From Micrococcales bacterium (GTDB lineage Bacteria > Actinomycetota > Actinomycetes > Actinomycetales > Microbacteriaceae), in NCBI GenBank assembly GCA_947452985.1, contig CANGEU010000010.1, positions 1 through 53,116 on the forward strand: 53,116 bases of DNA, read 5' to 3'. The position numbers were made by a program, and so were the translations under genes. Under the pieces are notes generated by a model. That model saw only the letters and a program-made list of their open reading frames with translations. It had not been told where the DNA came from and made no database searches. Position 1 is the stretch's first letter. Every line of letters starts with the position of its first letter. Positions 41,648-48,901 of the stretch are shown piece after piece.

Positions 41648-44362
41648 CTAGTCCTCCGTATCTTCGATGTCTTCATTTTCGGAATCTGTAATATCAAATT
41701 CCGCCATAGTCTGATTGAATCGCTGCCAAACCGTATTGACGATAAACGTCACGGTCTCTCTTTCCGCAATCGGCCCATCTCCCCGAGGGAAACTTAGATG
41801 GACACCCACGAGTGGTGTTTCATTGGATGGTGTCATGAATGGCTTCATTGGTGCGTCATCTGGAACAGGTTGCCCGTCATGAGTCTTAGTTTGTAGGAAA
41901 TAGAGCAGCATGAGTGGGCGCTCCATAATTGCTCGGTAAGCGCTTGCTGGAGCCTCTTTCTTGTTGTCAATTTTGTATTGCGCGATTATGGCCTCTTGTT
42001 CGGCACTCATACAGATAGCTAAATCAGAACGTCCGCCAAGTCGCATCTTGACACCGCCGACATACAAAATATCGCCCTTTTGATAAATGCGTCGAGCGGT
42101 TTTCTTATGTTTTGAATTTATTTGAAGAAGGTCATCTCCGCTTCCTGAGATAAGAGCAACATCCCAGTCCTGAAGAATTTCACTTCTTGCAGTTGCAATA
42201 AAGGTCGCCAAGGCAGTACCAAAATAGGGGTCCGATTCTGATGGCTTGAAGTTTGTCAAGAACGAGGCAACCGCTGTCTTTGGCACCTTGTGCCAAGTTT
42301 CAGACCTTACTCTCTTGTATTGACTTTCGTAACCCTCGGTTCGAAGCCCTTCGATAAATTTCTTGGCTTCGTTCCAGTTATCTTGGTGAGCTATAGACGC
42401 AAGAGGAAGTCGCGCCGTTTCCAGTGACGAATTCATCAATGAAATCTTCATGTTTACTGATTGACCTGACCTCGACTTATTCATTGCTGTCACCGTCAGC
42501 ATAGATCCAGGATGTTTTCTAATAGCCAGCCCAAATTCCTTCGGTGTTAGACCAGCAATTCGCATGTCTTTCAAGTCATTACGAAGATCTGCCGTGGCTT
42601 CAGCGATGAATACGTACCATGAGGCGACTTCTTTATCAATCCATAGACGACATAGGTCATCGTAGCCCTCACGGTAACCAAACCAACGCCCCATTTGCAT
42701 CAATGTGTCGTAGGCCAGACTTCTTCTGTAGAAATAGCTGGTAGATAAACCTTCGAGCGTGAGCCCTCGTGAGAGTACATCCCCTCCAATAGCTATCACT
42801 CGAGCGCGATCAGTCGCATAAACCGCATCCCAGGCCTCGGCGGAATTCTTGCTGTTGACCACATGAACTTCGATCGGCTCAATGGCATTGTTCAAGGCTT
42901 TCTTAACCTTCGCCCATGAAGCGCCAGATTCCTTAAACTCCAAATCAAAGACGCGTTTCAAGGCTTCCCACTCGGGGCCATTCTGGTCAGTGTCATACTT
43001 CAAGGCATTTCGCATAACGGATACCTTGTTGCTCACCAAGTCAAAGACACGAGCTTGAACATCAACAAATCTCGATACATTTATCAACATGGACCGAGGC
43101 TTTTTGTCTTGACCTCTCAAATCCCGAATTGAATTAACAAGGAAGAAACTTCGAATCGAATCGTTCAGAGATTCGGGTAGTGCCGAAACAGTTAATGTCC
43201 GGCGATGTTTGAATGGGAAAACCGACTCGGCGTCATCTAGGGTCTTTATAAATGGATTCGACCCAAAGTCATCATCATCGCCATTTGCCAACATTCGATC
43301 TGGACCAAAATAGTTACTTGGGCTGTCTAGACAAAAGATGAAATCTCGAGGGAACAAATCTTCAGGCTGTTCGTCGTCAATAAGAACATTTGCGAATGGC
43401 GTAGCAGTAAATCCGACATACGAGTTCTTTTCGAACCGAGCTAATAGGTCTTGAATTCCCTGGTTTATTGCTGTTGCCGCCTGAGGATTTTGATTTGTAT
43501 TGATGGAAGCGAAATCTGCTTCATCATCCAAAAGCAACATAGGAGTCTTTAACTTCCCATCTTTAGGAACCTGCGAAGCTAACCACTGAACCAAGTTGTC
43601 AATGATGCGTTTATTCTTCTTGATCACAAACACAACTGGAGAATTTAGGGCTTGCACATCGATGTTGTTTCCAGCTACTTGCGCTGTTGAAAAATCACTG
43701 TTGTAGGTCGTGAATGGAGTAGCCGTTATACCCAATTTTCCGACACCAACGGTATTCGGCTGCAACTGCTGTAGCCCTTGGCCAAGCAATCGGCTGTCTC
43801 TACCAACAAACCCCTCGTCAACACGAGCCTGAGTTTGCTTGCGTAGCTTATCCGTGTGCCCAGCGAGCAAAATAATAGCTCGGTATCCTGCGTCTGCGGC
43901 TTTGTTGAACAAAGCAAGATAATTGGCAGTCTTTCCTGACTGAACGTCACCGATAACTAGGCCTCTTCTAGCCCAAGAACCCTCCATTACTGGGTTACCG
44001 GCAAGATCTAAGATTATGTCTTGGCGCCTGTGGATTGCATCAATCACCTGCGGTTCGAGGCCTTTAGTCGCAAGCATCTTGGAATAAGCCTCCCAACGCT
44101 TGAAATCAATTTCGGGCCTTCTTTTGTCAAGCCACGGTTCGTGTTTGTCTGCAAGGACCTCACCAATATCGATTACAACTGCCCTGCTCGCCTGAATTGT
44201 ATTTACAGCTTTTTCCAAGCAATCTTCCGTAAGTTCTGGAGCTACTACTGGAGCAAGTACCATGACAAGACGTTGCAGTTCCTGCTCTGAAACTGCTGCA
44301 AGGCCCAAATTGCCGTTAACGGTATTAATCAGTTGATTTAGTTTTTCTTCATTACAGTTCAT
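41648..44362 (-). CDS. Z1-domain helicase-like protein
   Basis: Large protein, 904 residues, of the Z1 family (PF10593), a superfamily 2 helicase-like ATPase found in restriction-type loci. Walker A Gly-Asp-Val-Gln-Ser-Gly-Lys-Thr near 138; Walker B Leu-Leu-Leu-Asp-Asp-Glu-Ala-Asp near 277; motif III-like Gly-Phe-Thr-Ala-Thr-Pro-Phe-Ala near 315; a late Gly-Gly-Asp-Val-Leu-Ser-Arg-Gly-Leu-Thr near 527 and Gln-Met-Gly-Arg-Trp-Phe-Gly-Tyr-Arg near 557, corresponding to motifs V and VI. The C-terminal 300 residues have no recognised domain, and the last 15 are acidic. Its ATG shares one base with the ATPase stop (TAATG). Likely a DNA translocase or remodeller for the nuclease. Confidence 0.9.
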   Translation of the reverse strand: MNCNEEKLNQLINTVNGNLGLAAVSEQELQRLVMVLAPVVAPELTEDCLEKAVNTIQASRAVVIDIGEVLADKHEPWLDKRRPEIDFKRWEAYSKMLATKGLEPQVIDAIHRRQDIILDLAGNPVMEGSWARRGLVIGDVQSGKTANYLALFNKAADAGYRAIILLAGHTDKLRKQTQARVDEGFVGRDSRLLGQGLQQLQPNTVGVGKLGITATPFTTYNSDFSTAQVAGNNIDVQALNSPVVFVIKKNKRIIDNLVQWLASQVPKDGKLKTPMLLLDDEADFASINTNQNPQAATAINQGIQDLLARFEKNSYVGFTATPFANVLIDDEQPEDLFPRDFIFCLDSPSNYFGPDRMLANGDDDDFGSNPFIKTLDDAESVFPFKHRRTLTVSALPESLNDSIRSFFLVNSIRDLRGQDKKPRSMLINVSRFVDVQARVFDLVSNKVSVMRNALKYDTDQNGPEWEALKRVFDLEFKESGASWAKVKKALNNAIEPIEVHVVNSKNSAEAWDAVYATDRARVIAIGGDVLSRGLTLEGLSTSYFYRRSLAYDTLMQMGRWFGYREGYDDLCRLWIDKEVASWYVFIAEATADLRNDLKDMRIAGLTPKEFGLAIRKHPGSMLTVTAMNKSRSGQSVNMKISLMNSSLETARLPLASIAHQDNWNEAKKFIEGLRTEGYESQYKRVRSETWHKVPKTAVASFLTNFKPSESDPYFGTALATFIATARSEILQDWDVALISGSGDDLLQINSKHKKTARRIYQKGDILYVGGVKMRLGGRSDLAICMSAEQEAIIAQYKIDNKKEAPASAYRAIMERPLMLLYFLQTKTHDGQPVPDDAPMKPFMTPSNETPLVGVHLSFPRGDGPIAERETVTFIVNTVWQRFNQTMAEFDITDSENEDIEDTED

Positions 44363-45891
44363 TAGTTGTCTCCTGACGATAGGTTCAAGAAATACTCTTT
44401 ACGGTCTTCAATTTCAATGTTTAAGCCTGGAGTAGTGGAAACCGGAGGCGTTTTAAGTAACTCAGCGAATGCGGCTTCGGGGTCACCGCTGATTGACTTC
44501 AGCGCAAGATAAAGTGCTTCTAGCGGGAAGTCAGTTTCCGCGCTTGTTACCGCATGATCCCCAGTCAGGCGGTCATAAATTTCATTCATTGGGAACAGAG
44601 ATTCGATAGCCTCGAACAATGCTCCGAGTTGGCGCCTCTGAGTTTGATTAAGACTTTCGTCCAAGGCCATTACCAGCGGGTAGTTTAAATTGATGTTCAA
44701 AGAAAACGCACCGTCACCTAATTCTTTGATTACCCAAGCAGAGTCTCGTGAACCAAGAGCAAGAACATTCTGGCCGCGTGTAACACGTTGGGAGTCTCCA
44801 ACGATTCTTGGAACGATTGCGCGGAGTCTATCTCTAAGGATTTTGGGAGGCTGCACTGAAGACTTCATAATTCCGAGCCGCCACTCGGTATCAAGTGAAT
44901 TCGGCGTATCTACTCTCACTCTCGCCAACTTGGATAGTTCTGTTTTTCCGGTCATTCGGAACCACGTACCCCAACTTAAGAGTCTTTTATTTCTGTAAAT
45001 GTAGAACCCTTGCGTGTCACGCATTGTCTCGCCGATGAGCGCCGATTTCCTCTGTTCTGCAGTCAACTTATTCTGGTCAGGCAAAATGTAAGGTTTCGCA
45101 GTTACAATTTCGGAGCCAATCCTAATAACCATCTCATCTTTCACTTGGGTCCCTGGTGCTGACTCCAAAAACGGATCCATTGGCTTTAGTTCTGAATTAT
45201 TGAGGTAGATGTGAACTTTAGCGGTTCCTACCTGCTGCATAAATCTATGAAATACCAAACTCAGGTGCTTACTTACCTCATCCTTGAGCTCCGTGAATTC
45301 GTCCTGATCCATGTCTGGTGAACTCAGAAGTAAATCTAAGTCGCGCCAAAGAACCTGCGTGCCATGGCTTAACTGCCCTAAATGAATGCTGCTAGGAAAT
45401 GTGGCCAAGTCCTTAGTCTCTAACCATCGAAGAACCCAATCGCCCTTTGTTTGGATGTAGTCCAAATCCCACGACGCAATGAAATTCTCACCCTGAGTGG
45501 CCTTAGTCGCAACGGTTAAATTTCGACATTGTGAAAGTGATGCTGTTTTCAAGCCAAGCCCAAAGCGGCCAAGATCATTTTTGTCTCTATCGGCAACTGG
45601 TGATCTACCGGCCAACTTCATAGCTGTTCTGAGAATTTCTTTGTTCATTCCCCGGCCGTCATCAAGGATTGAAACATGCAATTCTGGGTGGCTTTCAAAA
45701 TTGATCCAGATATTCTTTGCATCAGCCGCAAGTGAATTATCAACTAGGTCTGCAATTGCCGTTTGTAGAGAGTATCCAACGGCTCGCATTGACTCAAGCA
45801 AATCCGCACTAGGAACTAGCACTTCGTCAGTAGATCCCAAACTAACCCCCAAATAATTTCTTTCTCGTACTCTACTAGAGAGGAGTGACAC
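44362..45891 (-). CDS. GHKL/MORC-type ATP-binding protein
   Basis: Histidine-kinase/Hsp90/MutL-like ATPase, 509 residues. N-box Ala-Ile-Ala-Asp-Leu-Val-Asp-Asn-Ser-Leu near 45-54, with Asp where many relatives have Glu; G1 Asp-Asp-Gly-Arg-Gly-Met near 78; G2 Gly-Arg-Phe-Gly-Leu-Gly-Leu-Lys near 109; then a Ser-His-Gly-Thr segment. Such proteins were grouped with MORC ATPases in comparative studies of restriction-type systems. The start is GTG with GGTGGA upstream. It is the first defence gene, 21 nt after the 202-aa gene, and its stop is coupled to Z1. Confidence 0.88.
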   Translation of the reverse strand: MSLLSSRVRERNYLGVSLGSTDEVLVPSADLLESMRAVGYSLQTAIADLVDNSLAADAKNIWINFESHPELHVSILDDGRGMNKEILRTAMKLAGRSPVADRDKNDLGRFGLGLKTASLSQCRNLTVATKATQGENFIASWDLDYIQTKGDWVLRWLETKDLATFPSSIHLGQLSHGTQVLWRDLDLLLSSPDMDQDEFTELKDEVSKHLSLVFHRFMQQVGTAKVHIYLNNSELKPMDPFLESAPGTQVKDEMVIRIGSEIVTAKPYILPDQNKLTAEQRKSALIGETMRDTQGFYIYRNKRLLSWGTWFRMTGKTELSKLARVRVDTPNSLDTEWRLGIMKSSVQPPKILRDRLRAIVPRIVGDSQRVTRGQNVLALGSRDSAWVIKELGDGAFSLNINLNYPLVMALDESLNQTQRRQLGALFEAIESLFPMNEIYDRLTGDHAVTSAETDFPLEALYLALKSISGDPEAAFAELLKTPPVSTTPGLNIEIEDRKEYFLNLSSGDN

Positions 45892-45912
45892 CTATATTCC
45901 ACCCACTTATCT

Positions 45913-46521
45913 TCAATAAGTAATGTGCCCAACCGCGTCATCGATCCTTCTAATGTTGTCGAGGAGTAGGCCACAACTGCATACGGTTTTGTATCCCGAA
46001 ACATACATCAAGGTTTTGTGGGCGTTCTCCAGTTGCAGACGTTTGATGAACTGGGCTTTCAGGGAAAGTTCTTTGGCGCCTAGTCGCTTCTCCAGGGTTG
46101 GAAGCGTGGTTGCTAGTTCTTCGAGTCGCTCGATTTCTTTGTCGATGTAGCGGTACTTGTCGTAGTACTTAGGTTGTGGGGTTTCGCAGTCGATGAATGG
46201 TTCGTTAGAGAAGTAGAGCCAGGCGTGGCCGCGATTTGATTCGATGGTTATTGCGCCGGTGTTGCCGACCTTCTTGAAGTGGTTTGGGTTTGCTGTTTCA
46301 ATAGCTCGTATGACTGCGCTTGGGTTGTGGTTGTAGACGATCTCAGTTTTGCCTTCACTGGTTATCTCGAAGGCATTGCTGGTGATGTGACGGATTGTCA
46401 TTGGGAGTCGAGGTTCGTCTCGCCATTTGTTCAGGACTGGGATCCAGTGGAGGTTATGGCCGGGTTTGTAGCTGGCGCATTCGACGGTGCCAAGGTTTGC
46501 TTCAACGGTTGGTTCGGACAT
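45913..46521 (-). CDS. Hypothetical protein downstream of SAM riboswitch
   Basis: Not recognised. 202 residues, soluble, with an N-terminal domain (about 1-115), a charged helical stretch (about 118-170) that may be coiled coil, and a Cys-Ser-Cys near the C-terminus. No methionine-pathway enzyme motif is seen. Codon choice resembles host genes around 46-50 kb rather than the AT-richer defence genes. The ATG directly follows a hairpin whose 3' arm contains GGGG, the only possible Shine-Dalgarno, in the expression platform of the leader RNA. It is followed after 21 nt by the defence operon on the same strand. Confidence 0.68.
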   Translation of the reverse strand: MSEPTVEANLGTVECASYKPGHNLHWIPVLNKWRDEPRLPMTIRHITSNAFEITSEGKTEIVYNHNPSAVIRAIETANPNHFKKVGNTGAITIESNRGHAWLYFSNEPFIDCETPQPKYYDKYRYIDKEIERLEELATTLPTLEKRLGAKELSLKAQFIKRLQLENAHKTLMYVSGYKTVCSCGLLLDNIRRIDDAVGHITY

Positions 46522-46525
46522 AGAA

Positions 46526-46553
46526 AATGCCCCTTTCTTGGGGCATTAGCCCC
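46526..46553 (-). promoter_or_regulatory. Riboswitch expression platform (alternative hairpins)
   Basis: Two perfect, mutually exclusive hairpins on the minus strand share GCCCC (46540-46544). Sequestor: AATGCCCC-AAGAAA-GGGGCATT, hiding GGGG 8 nt before the ATG and followed by TTCT, so it might also terminate. Anti-sequestor: GGGGC-TAAT-GCCCC. The GGGG of the anti-sequestor is also the 3' half of the aptamer pseudoknot. Confidence 0.7.
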
Positions 46554-46660
46554 ATCTATGTTTGCTCTTGCGAGCCCTATCTTGTTTTCCCTTATGCACC
46601 GATGCCGATGGGGGCCGGTTGCTTTGGCAGGGGAAGGGATCCTGATCTGCCTCTTGATAG
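46549..46660 (-). promoter_or_regulatory. SAM-I/SAM-IV-type riboswitch aptamer
   Basis: Minus-strand RNA with these parts: P1 CTATC (46656-46660) with GATAG (46577-46581); J1/2 AAGAG; P2 GGCAG (46647-46651) with CTGCC (46626-46630); conserved GCAACC (46617-46622); P3 ACCG (46616-46619) with CGGT (46598-46601), extended by GCC/GGC; conserved GGTGCA; pseudoknot 1 CCCTT (46634-46638) with AAGGG (46589-46593); hairpin GCTC-GCAA-GAGC (46564-46575); pseudoknot 2 CCCATC in the P3 loop (46607-46612) with GATGGG (46551-46556). UAUCAAGAG, GCAACC and GGUGC are core SAM-I family elements. A missing P4, an extra hairpin 3' of P1 and the second pseudoknot match SAM-IV or the SAM-I/IV variant. Read by eye. 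Confidence 0.82.
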
Positions 46661-46709
46661 TTGGTTATTAAGTTGTGTTTTTATCTTAGGTAGTTGGTCT
46701 GACTTTTTT

Positions 46710-47078
46710 TTACTTGTTTTCTTGCTGCTTCGCGATTTCTCTGCGCACGTCGTCCATGTTTAGTTGCTTGGTGGCCTGGATTAGTTCTTCAAGTTGGGCT
46801 AGTGGTAGTGCTCCGGCTTGGGAGAAGAGGAGGATGTTGTCGCGGAAGACCATGAGGGTGGGGATTGAGGTGATCTGGGCCATTCCGGCTAGTTGTTGTT
46901 CTTGTTCGGTGTCGACCTTGGCGAAGGTGATGTCTGGGTGAGCTTCGCTGGCCTTTTCATAGGTTGGGGCGAAGGCTTTGCAGGGGCCACACCAGTCGGC
47001 CCACCAGTCCACTAGGACAATGTCGTTGCCCTGGAGTGCTTGTTGGAAGGTTGCTTCGGTGAGGTCGATCGTGGTCAT
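46710..47078 (-). CDS. trxA: Thioredoxin
   Basis: Thioredoxin of 122 residues with the active site Trp-Cys30-Gly-Pro-Cys33, Asp24 in Val-Asp-Trp-Trp and cis-Pro in Ser-Ile-Pro-Thr-Leu. It reduces protein disulfides in the cytosol. A 15-residue charged tail extends beyond the normal fold. TAAACT lies 6 nt before the ATG with no Shine-Dalgarno. The riboswitch begins about 50 nt downstream of its stop, so read-through from here could also feed that leader. Confidence 0.92.
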   Translation of the reverse strand: MTTIDLTEATFQQALQGNDIVLVDWWADWCGPCKAFAPTYEKASEAHPDITFAKVDTEQEQQLAGMAQITSIPTLMVFRDNILLFSQAGALPLAQLEELIQATKQLNMDDVRREIAKQQENK

Positions 47079-47084
47079 GAATTA

Positions 47085-47090
47085 AGTTTA
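47085..47090 (-). promoter_or_regulatory. -10 element for leaderless thioredoxin gene
   Basis: Minus-strand TAAACT followed by 6 nt and the ATG. Confidence 0.5.
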
Positions 47091-47160
47091 TTGTCTTCGC
47101 TTTAAATGTCAGGGGGAGGGTGTTTACTTATCTTCTTGACTTGAGTGGGAGGCAGTAATT

Positions 47161-48543
47161 ATGGGCGGATTTAACTTTGGATATCCTTCGGATGATGAAA
47201 TTTGGGAGAAGATTTCGTCGGATGATGTGAACTCGCGCGTTGAAGGTTTGCTTGATGCTGCTCGCAAGATTGGGCAGCGAGACAATAACCCTTTGCAGGC
47301 TCTCAACTACTTAGAGACTGCCCGTGATTTGGCCGATGAGATCAACGACTTCGTTGGAATGTCTCACGCTTACCACCTGCTGGGAGCTATGAATGCTCGT
47401 TTGAAGAAGTGGGATGCCTGTGCTGCTGCGCACGAGGCTGGGGCCGATGCCGGGAAGCGTTCGTTCCGTGCTGATCTTGAGATTGACCACCTGGCCTTTG
47501 CTGCTCGTGCTTACATGCGCCTCGGCGATGTTGCTGCGGTTCGCCGGAACTTTGAGTTGGCGATTGGGATGGCTTCGGAGTCGATGACTTGGAGCTTGAC
47601 GATGATGCAGGCGGAGTATGGTCGGTTCTTGCGCAAGCAGGGAGACCTAGTTTTGGCTCGTGAGTATTTGGAGTCGGCTTCTACAACCGAAGACCCTTAC
47701 ACCTACGCTCGCGCGGCTAGTGAGCTGGTTTCGGTTTTGCTTTCCAATGGAGAGCCTTCGTCGGCTTTGACCGTGGCACGGGAGATCTTCTCGATGGCCT
47801 CATACAACGACGACGATCAGATGCGCAATAAGGCTGCCTACGGAATAGCTAAGGCTCTGATTGGCATGGAGCTTTATGAGGCTGCTCTAAAGGAGATCGA
47901 GGCCATCATCGAGTCTGAGGCTTCAACTATGAAGCACAAGGTTCGTGTTGACCTGCTGCGTGCTCAGGCTCTGATTGGTTTGTCGCGGGTTGATTCTGCT
48001 CTTGAGGTTTATGCGCGTGCTATTCCACTGTTGTCGAAGTTCAAGCTTTGGGAGGCGCTGGGTGAAGCTTTGGTGTCGCGTGGTCTCTGCCACTGGAACA
48101 TGGGTAATGTCTTGGATGCTGAGGCCGACGTGTTTGCGGCTATCGCAGCGTTTGAGAAGGCCGGAGCGGATGCTTGGGTTTCTCTAAGCCGATTGAAGTT
48201 GGCTGAGTTCATGGCTAGTCGTGGTGAGTGGTCTGGTGTTGCGCTTTATTCCGGGCTGGTCGTCGACAACGTTTTGCAGATGTTCTCTCCCTGGTATCCG
48301 AAGGCTTTGGCGTTGTCTGCTTTGGCTCAGGCGCAGTTGGGTGAGACTGCTTCGGCATTGGAGCTTTGCGCGCAGTTGTTTGCTGTGAAGGACCTTGCCT
48401 CTGATGTGGCGGCTCGGGGTTACCACGCCCAGGCCATTGCTTTTGGTGGAGTGAAGGGTCGCAACCTAGCTGCCAAGGCGATGAAGGGTTACCTGGCTGC
48501 TGGGTTGGTTGCAGAGGCAACTGCTGCTTCTGCTTTGATCTAG
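47161..48543 (+). CDS. TPR-repeat protein
   Basis: Soluble, all-helical protein of 460 residues made of about ten tetratricopeptide-like helix pairs. Recurrent Ala/Leu/Tyr spacing is clear, for example Ala-Leu-Asn-Tyr-Leu-Glu-Thr-Ala, Arg-Ala-Tyr-Met-Arg-Leu-Gly-Asp and Gly-Leu-Cys-His-Trp-Asn-Met-Gly-Asn. No DNA-binding or catalytic domain is fused, so it is probably a scaffold; partners are unknown. GGGAGG lies about 10 nt before the ATG. The plus strand here is G/T-rich, the reverse of 33.6-37.0 kb. Confidence 0.75.
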   Translation: MGGFNFGYPSDDEIWEKISSDDVNSRVEGLLDAARKIGQRDNNPLQALNYLETARDLADEINDFVGMSHAYHLLGAMNARLKKWDACAAAHEAGADAGKRSFRADLEIDHLAFAARAYMRLGDVAAVRRNFELAIGMASESMTWSLTMMQAEYGRFLRKQGDLVLAREYLESASTTEDPYTYARAASELVSVLLSNGEPSSALTVAREIFSMASYNDDDQMRNKAAYGIAKALIGMELYEAALKEIEAIIESEASTMKHKVRVDLLRAQALIGLSRVDSALEVYARAIPLLSKFKLWEALGEALVSRGLCHWNMGNVLDAEADVFAAIAAFEKAGADAWVSLSRLKLAEFMASRGEWSGVALYSGLVVDNVLQMFSPWYPKALALSALAQAQLGETASALELCAQLFAVKDLASDVAARGYHAQAIAFGGVKGRNLAAKAMKGYLAAGLVAEATAASALI

Positions 48544-48552
48544 TTTTAGTTC

Positions 48553-48581
48553 TTGGAGTTCTCCACAGATTGAAATAGTCT
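48553..48581 (+). promoter_or_regulatory. Predicted promoter of the toxin-antitoxin operon
   Basis: TTGGAG (48553-48558), 17-bp spacer, TAGTCT (48576-48581). Transcription would start near 48588, inside the operator palindrome. Confidence 0.5.
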
Positions 48582-48584
48582 ATT

Positions 48585-48603
48585 TGTAATACATTGTATT
48601 ACA
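48585..48603. promoter_or_regulatory. Toxin-antitoxin operator (19-bp palindrome)
   Basis: TGTAATACA-T-TGTATTACA, a perfect inverted repeat around one base, immediately before the AGGAG ribosome site of the antitoxin gene. Ribbon-helix-helix antitoxins bind such repeats to repress their own operon. Confidence 0.8.
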
Positions 48604-48613
48604 GGAGAAAATT

Positions 48614-48901
48614 ATGGCTATGGTTACTTTGCGACTAGACGACGAACTCAACGATCGTTTGACTCGAGCTTCCCGGCACACCGGGCAGTCGAAGAGTCAG
48701 ATTATCAAGGGTTTGCTTCGAGCCAACATGGATGAGATTGAAAAACTTAAGTCTCTCGAAGAGAGCATCGCTGAGTACCGTAAACAAAAAGCCGAGGGGA
48801 CTCTAGAAATGATGACCTTCGATGAATTCAAAGCCCGCCACCCAGAAGATTTTGCTGCAATTGAGCCCAAAGTTCGAGGAAGATTACGAAAAACTCGATA
48901 A
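48614..48901 (+). CDS. Ribbon-helix-helix antitoxin (RelB/CopG-like)
   Basis: Antitoxin of 95 residues. The N-terminus is a ribbon-helix-helix DNA-binding domain: beta strand Met-Val-Thr-Leu-Arg-Leu-Asp, then Leu-Thr-Arg-Ala-Ser-Arg and Ser-Lys-Ser-Gln-Ile-Ile. The C-terminal part should wrap the toxin. AGGAG precedes the ATG. It autoregulates through the 19-bp palindrome (inference) and overlaps the toxin frame by up to 80 bp. Confidence 0.85.
   Translation: MAMVTLRLDDELNDRLTRASRHTGQSKSQIIKGLLRANMDEIEKLKSLEESIAEYRKQKAEGTLEMMTFDEFKARHPEDFAAIEPKVRGRLRKTR

Noticed and set aside
37034-46000. Chromosomal replication origin at the skew switch
   Set aside because: No dnaA, dnaN or DnaA-box cluster was seen, and ribosomal genes on both sides run the same way, which does not fit diverging forks.
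37031-46521. Integrated prophage or conjugative element
   Set aside because: No integrase, recombinase, structural or transfer genes, and no tRNA or direct-repeat attachment sites were found at the island edges.
45913-46521. Vsr-type mismatch endonuclease accompanying the methyltransferase
   Set aside because: Such genes often join these islands, but the 202-aa protein lacks the Vsr zinc and catalytic pattern.
46549-46660. tRNA or SRP RNA in the gap after thioredoxin
   Set aside because: There is no cloverleaf with a T-loop or 3' CCA, and the SRP signature is absent; SAM-I-type conserved motifs explain the structure better.
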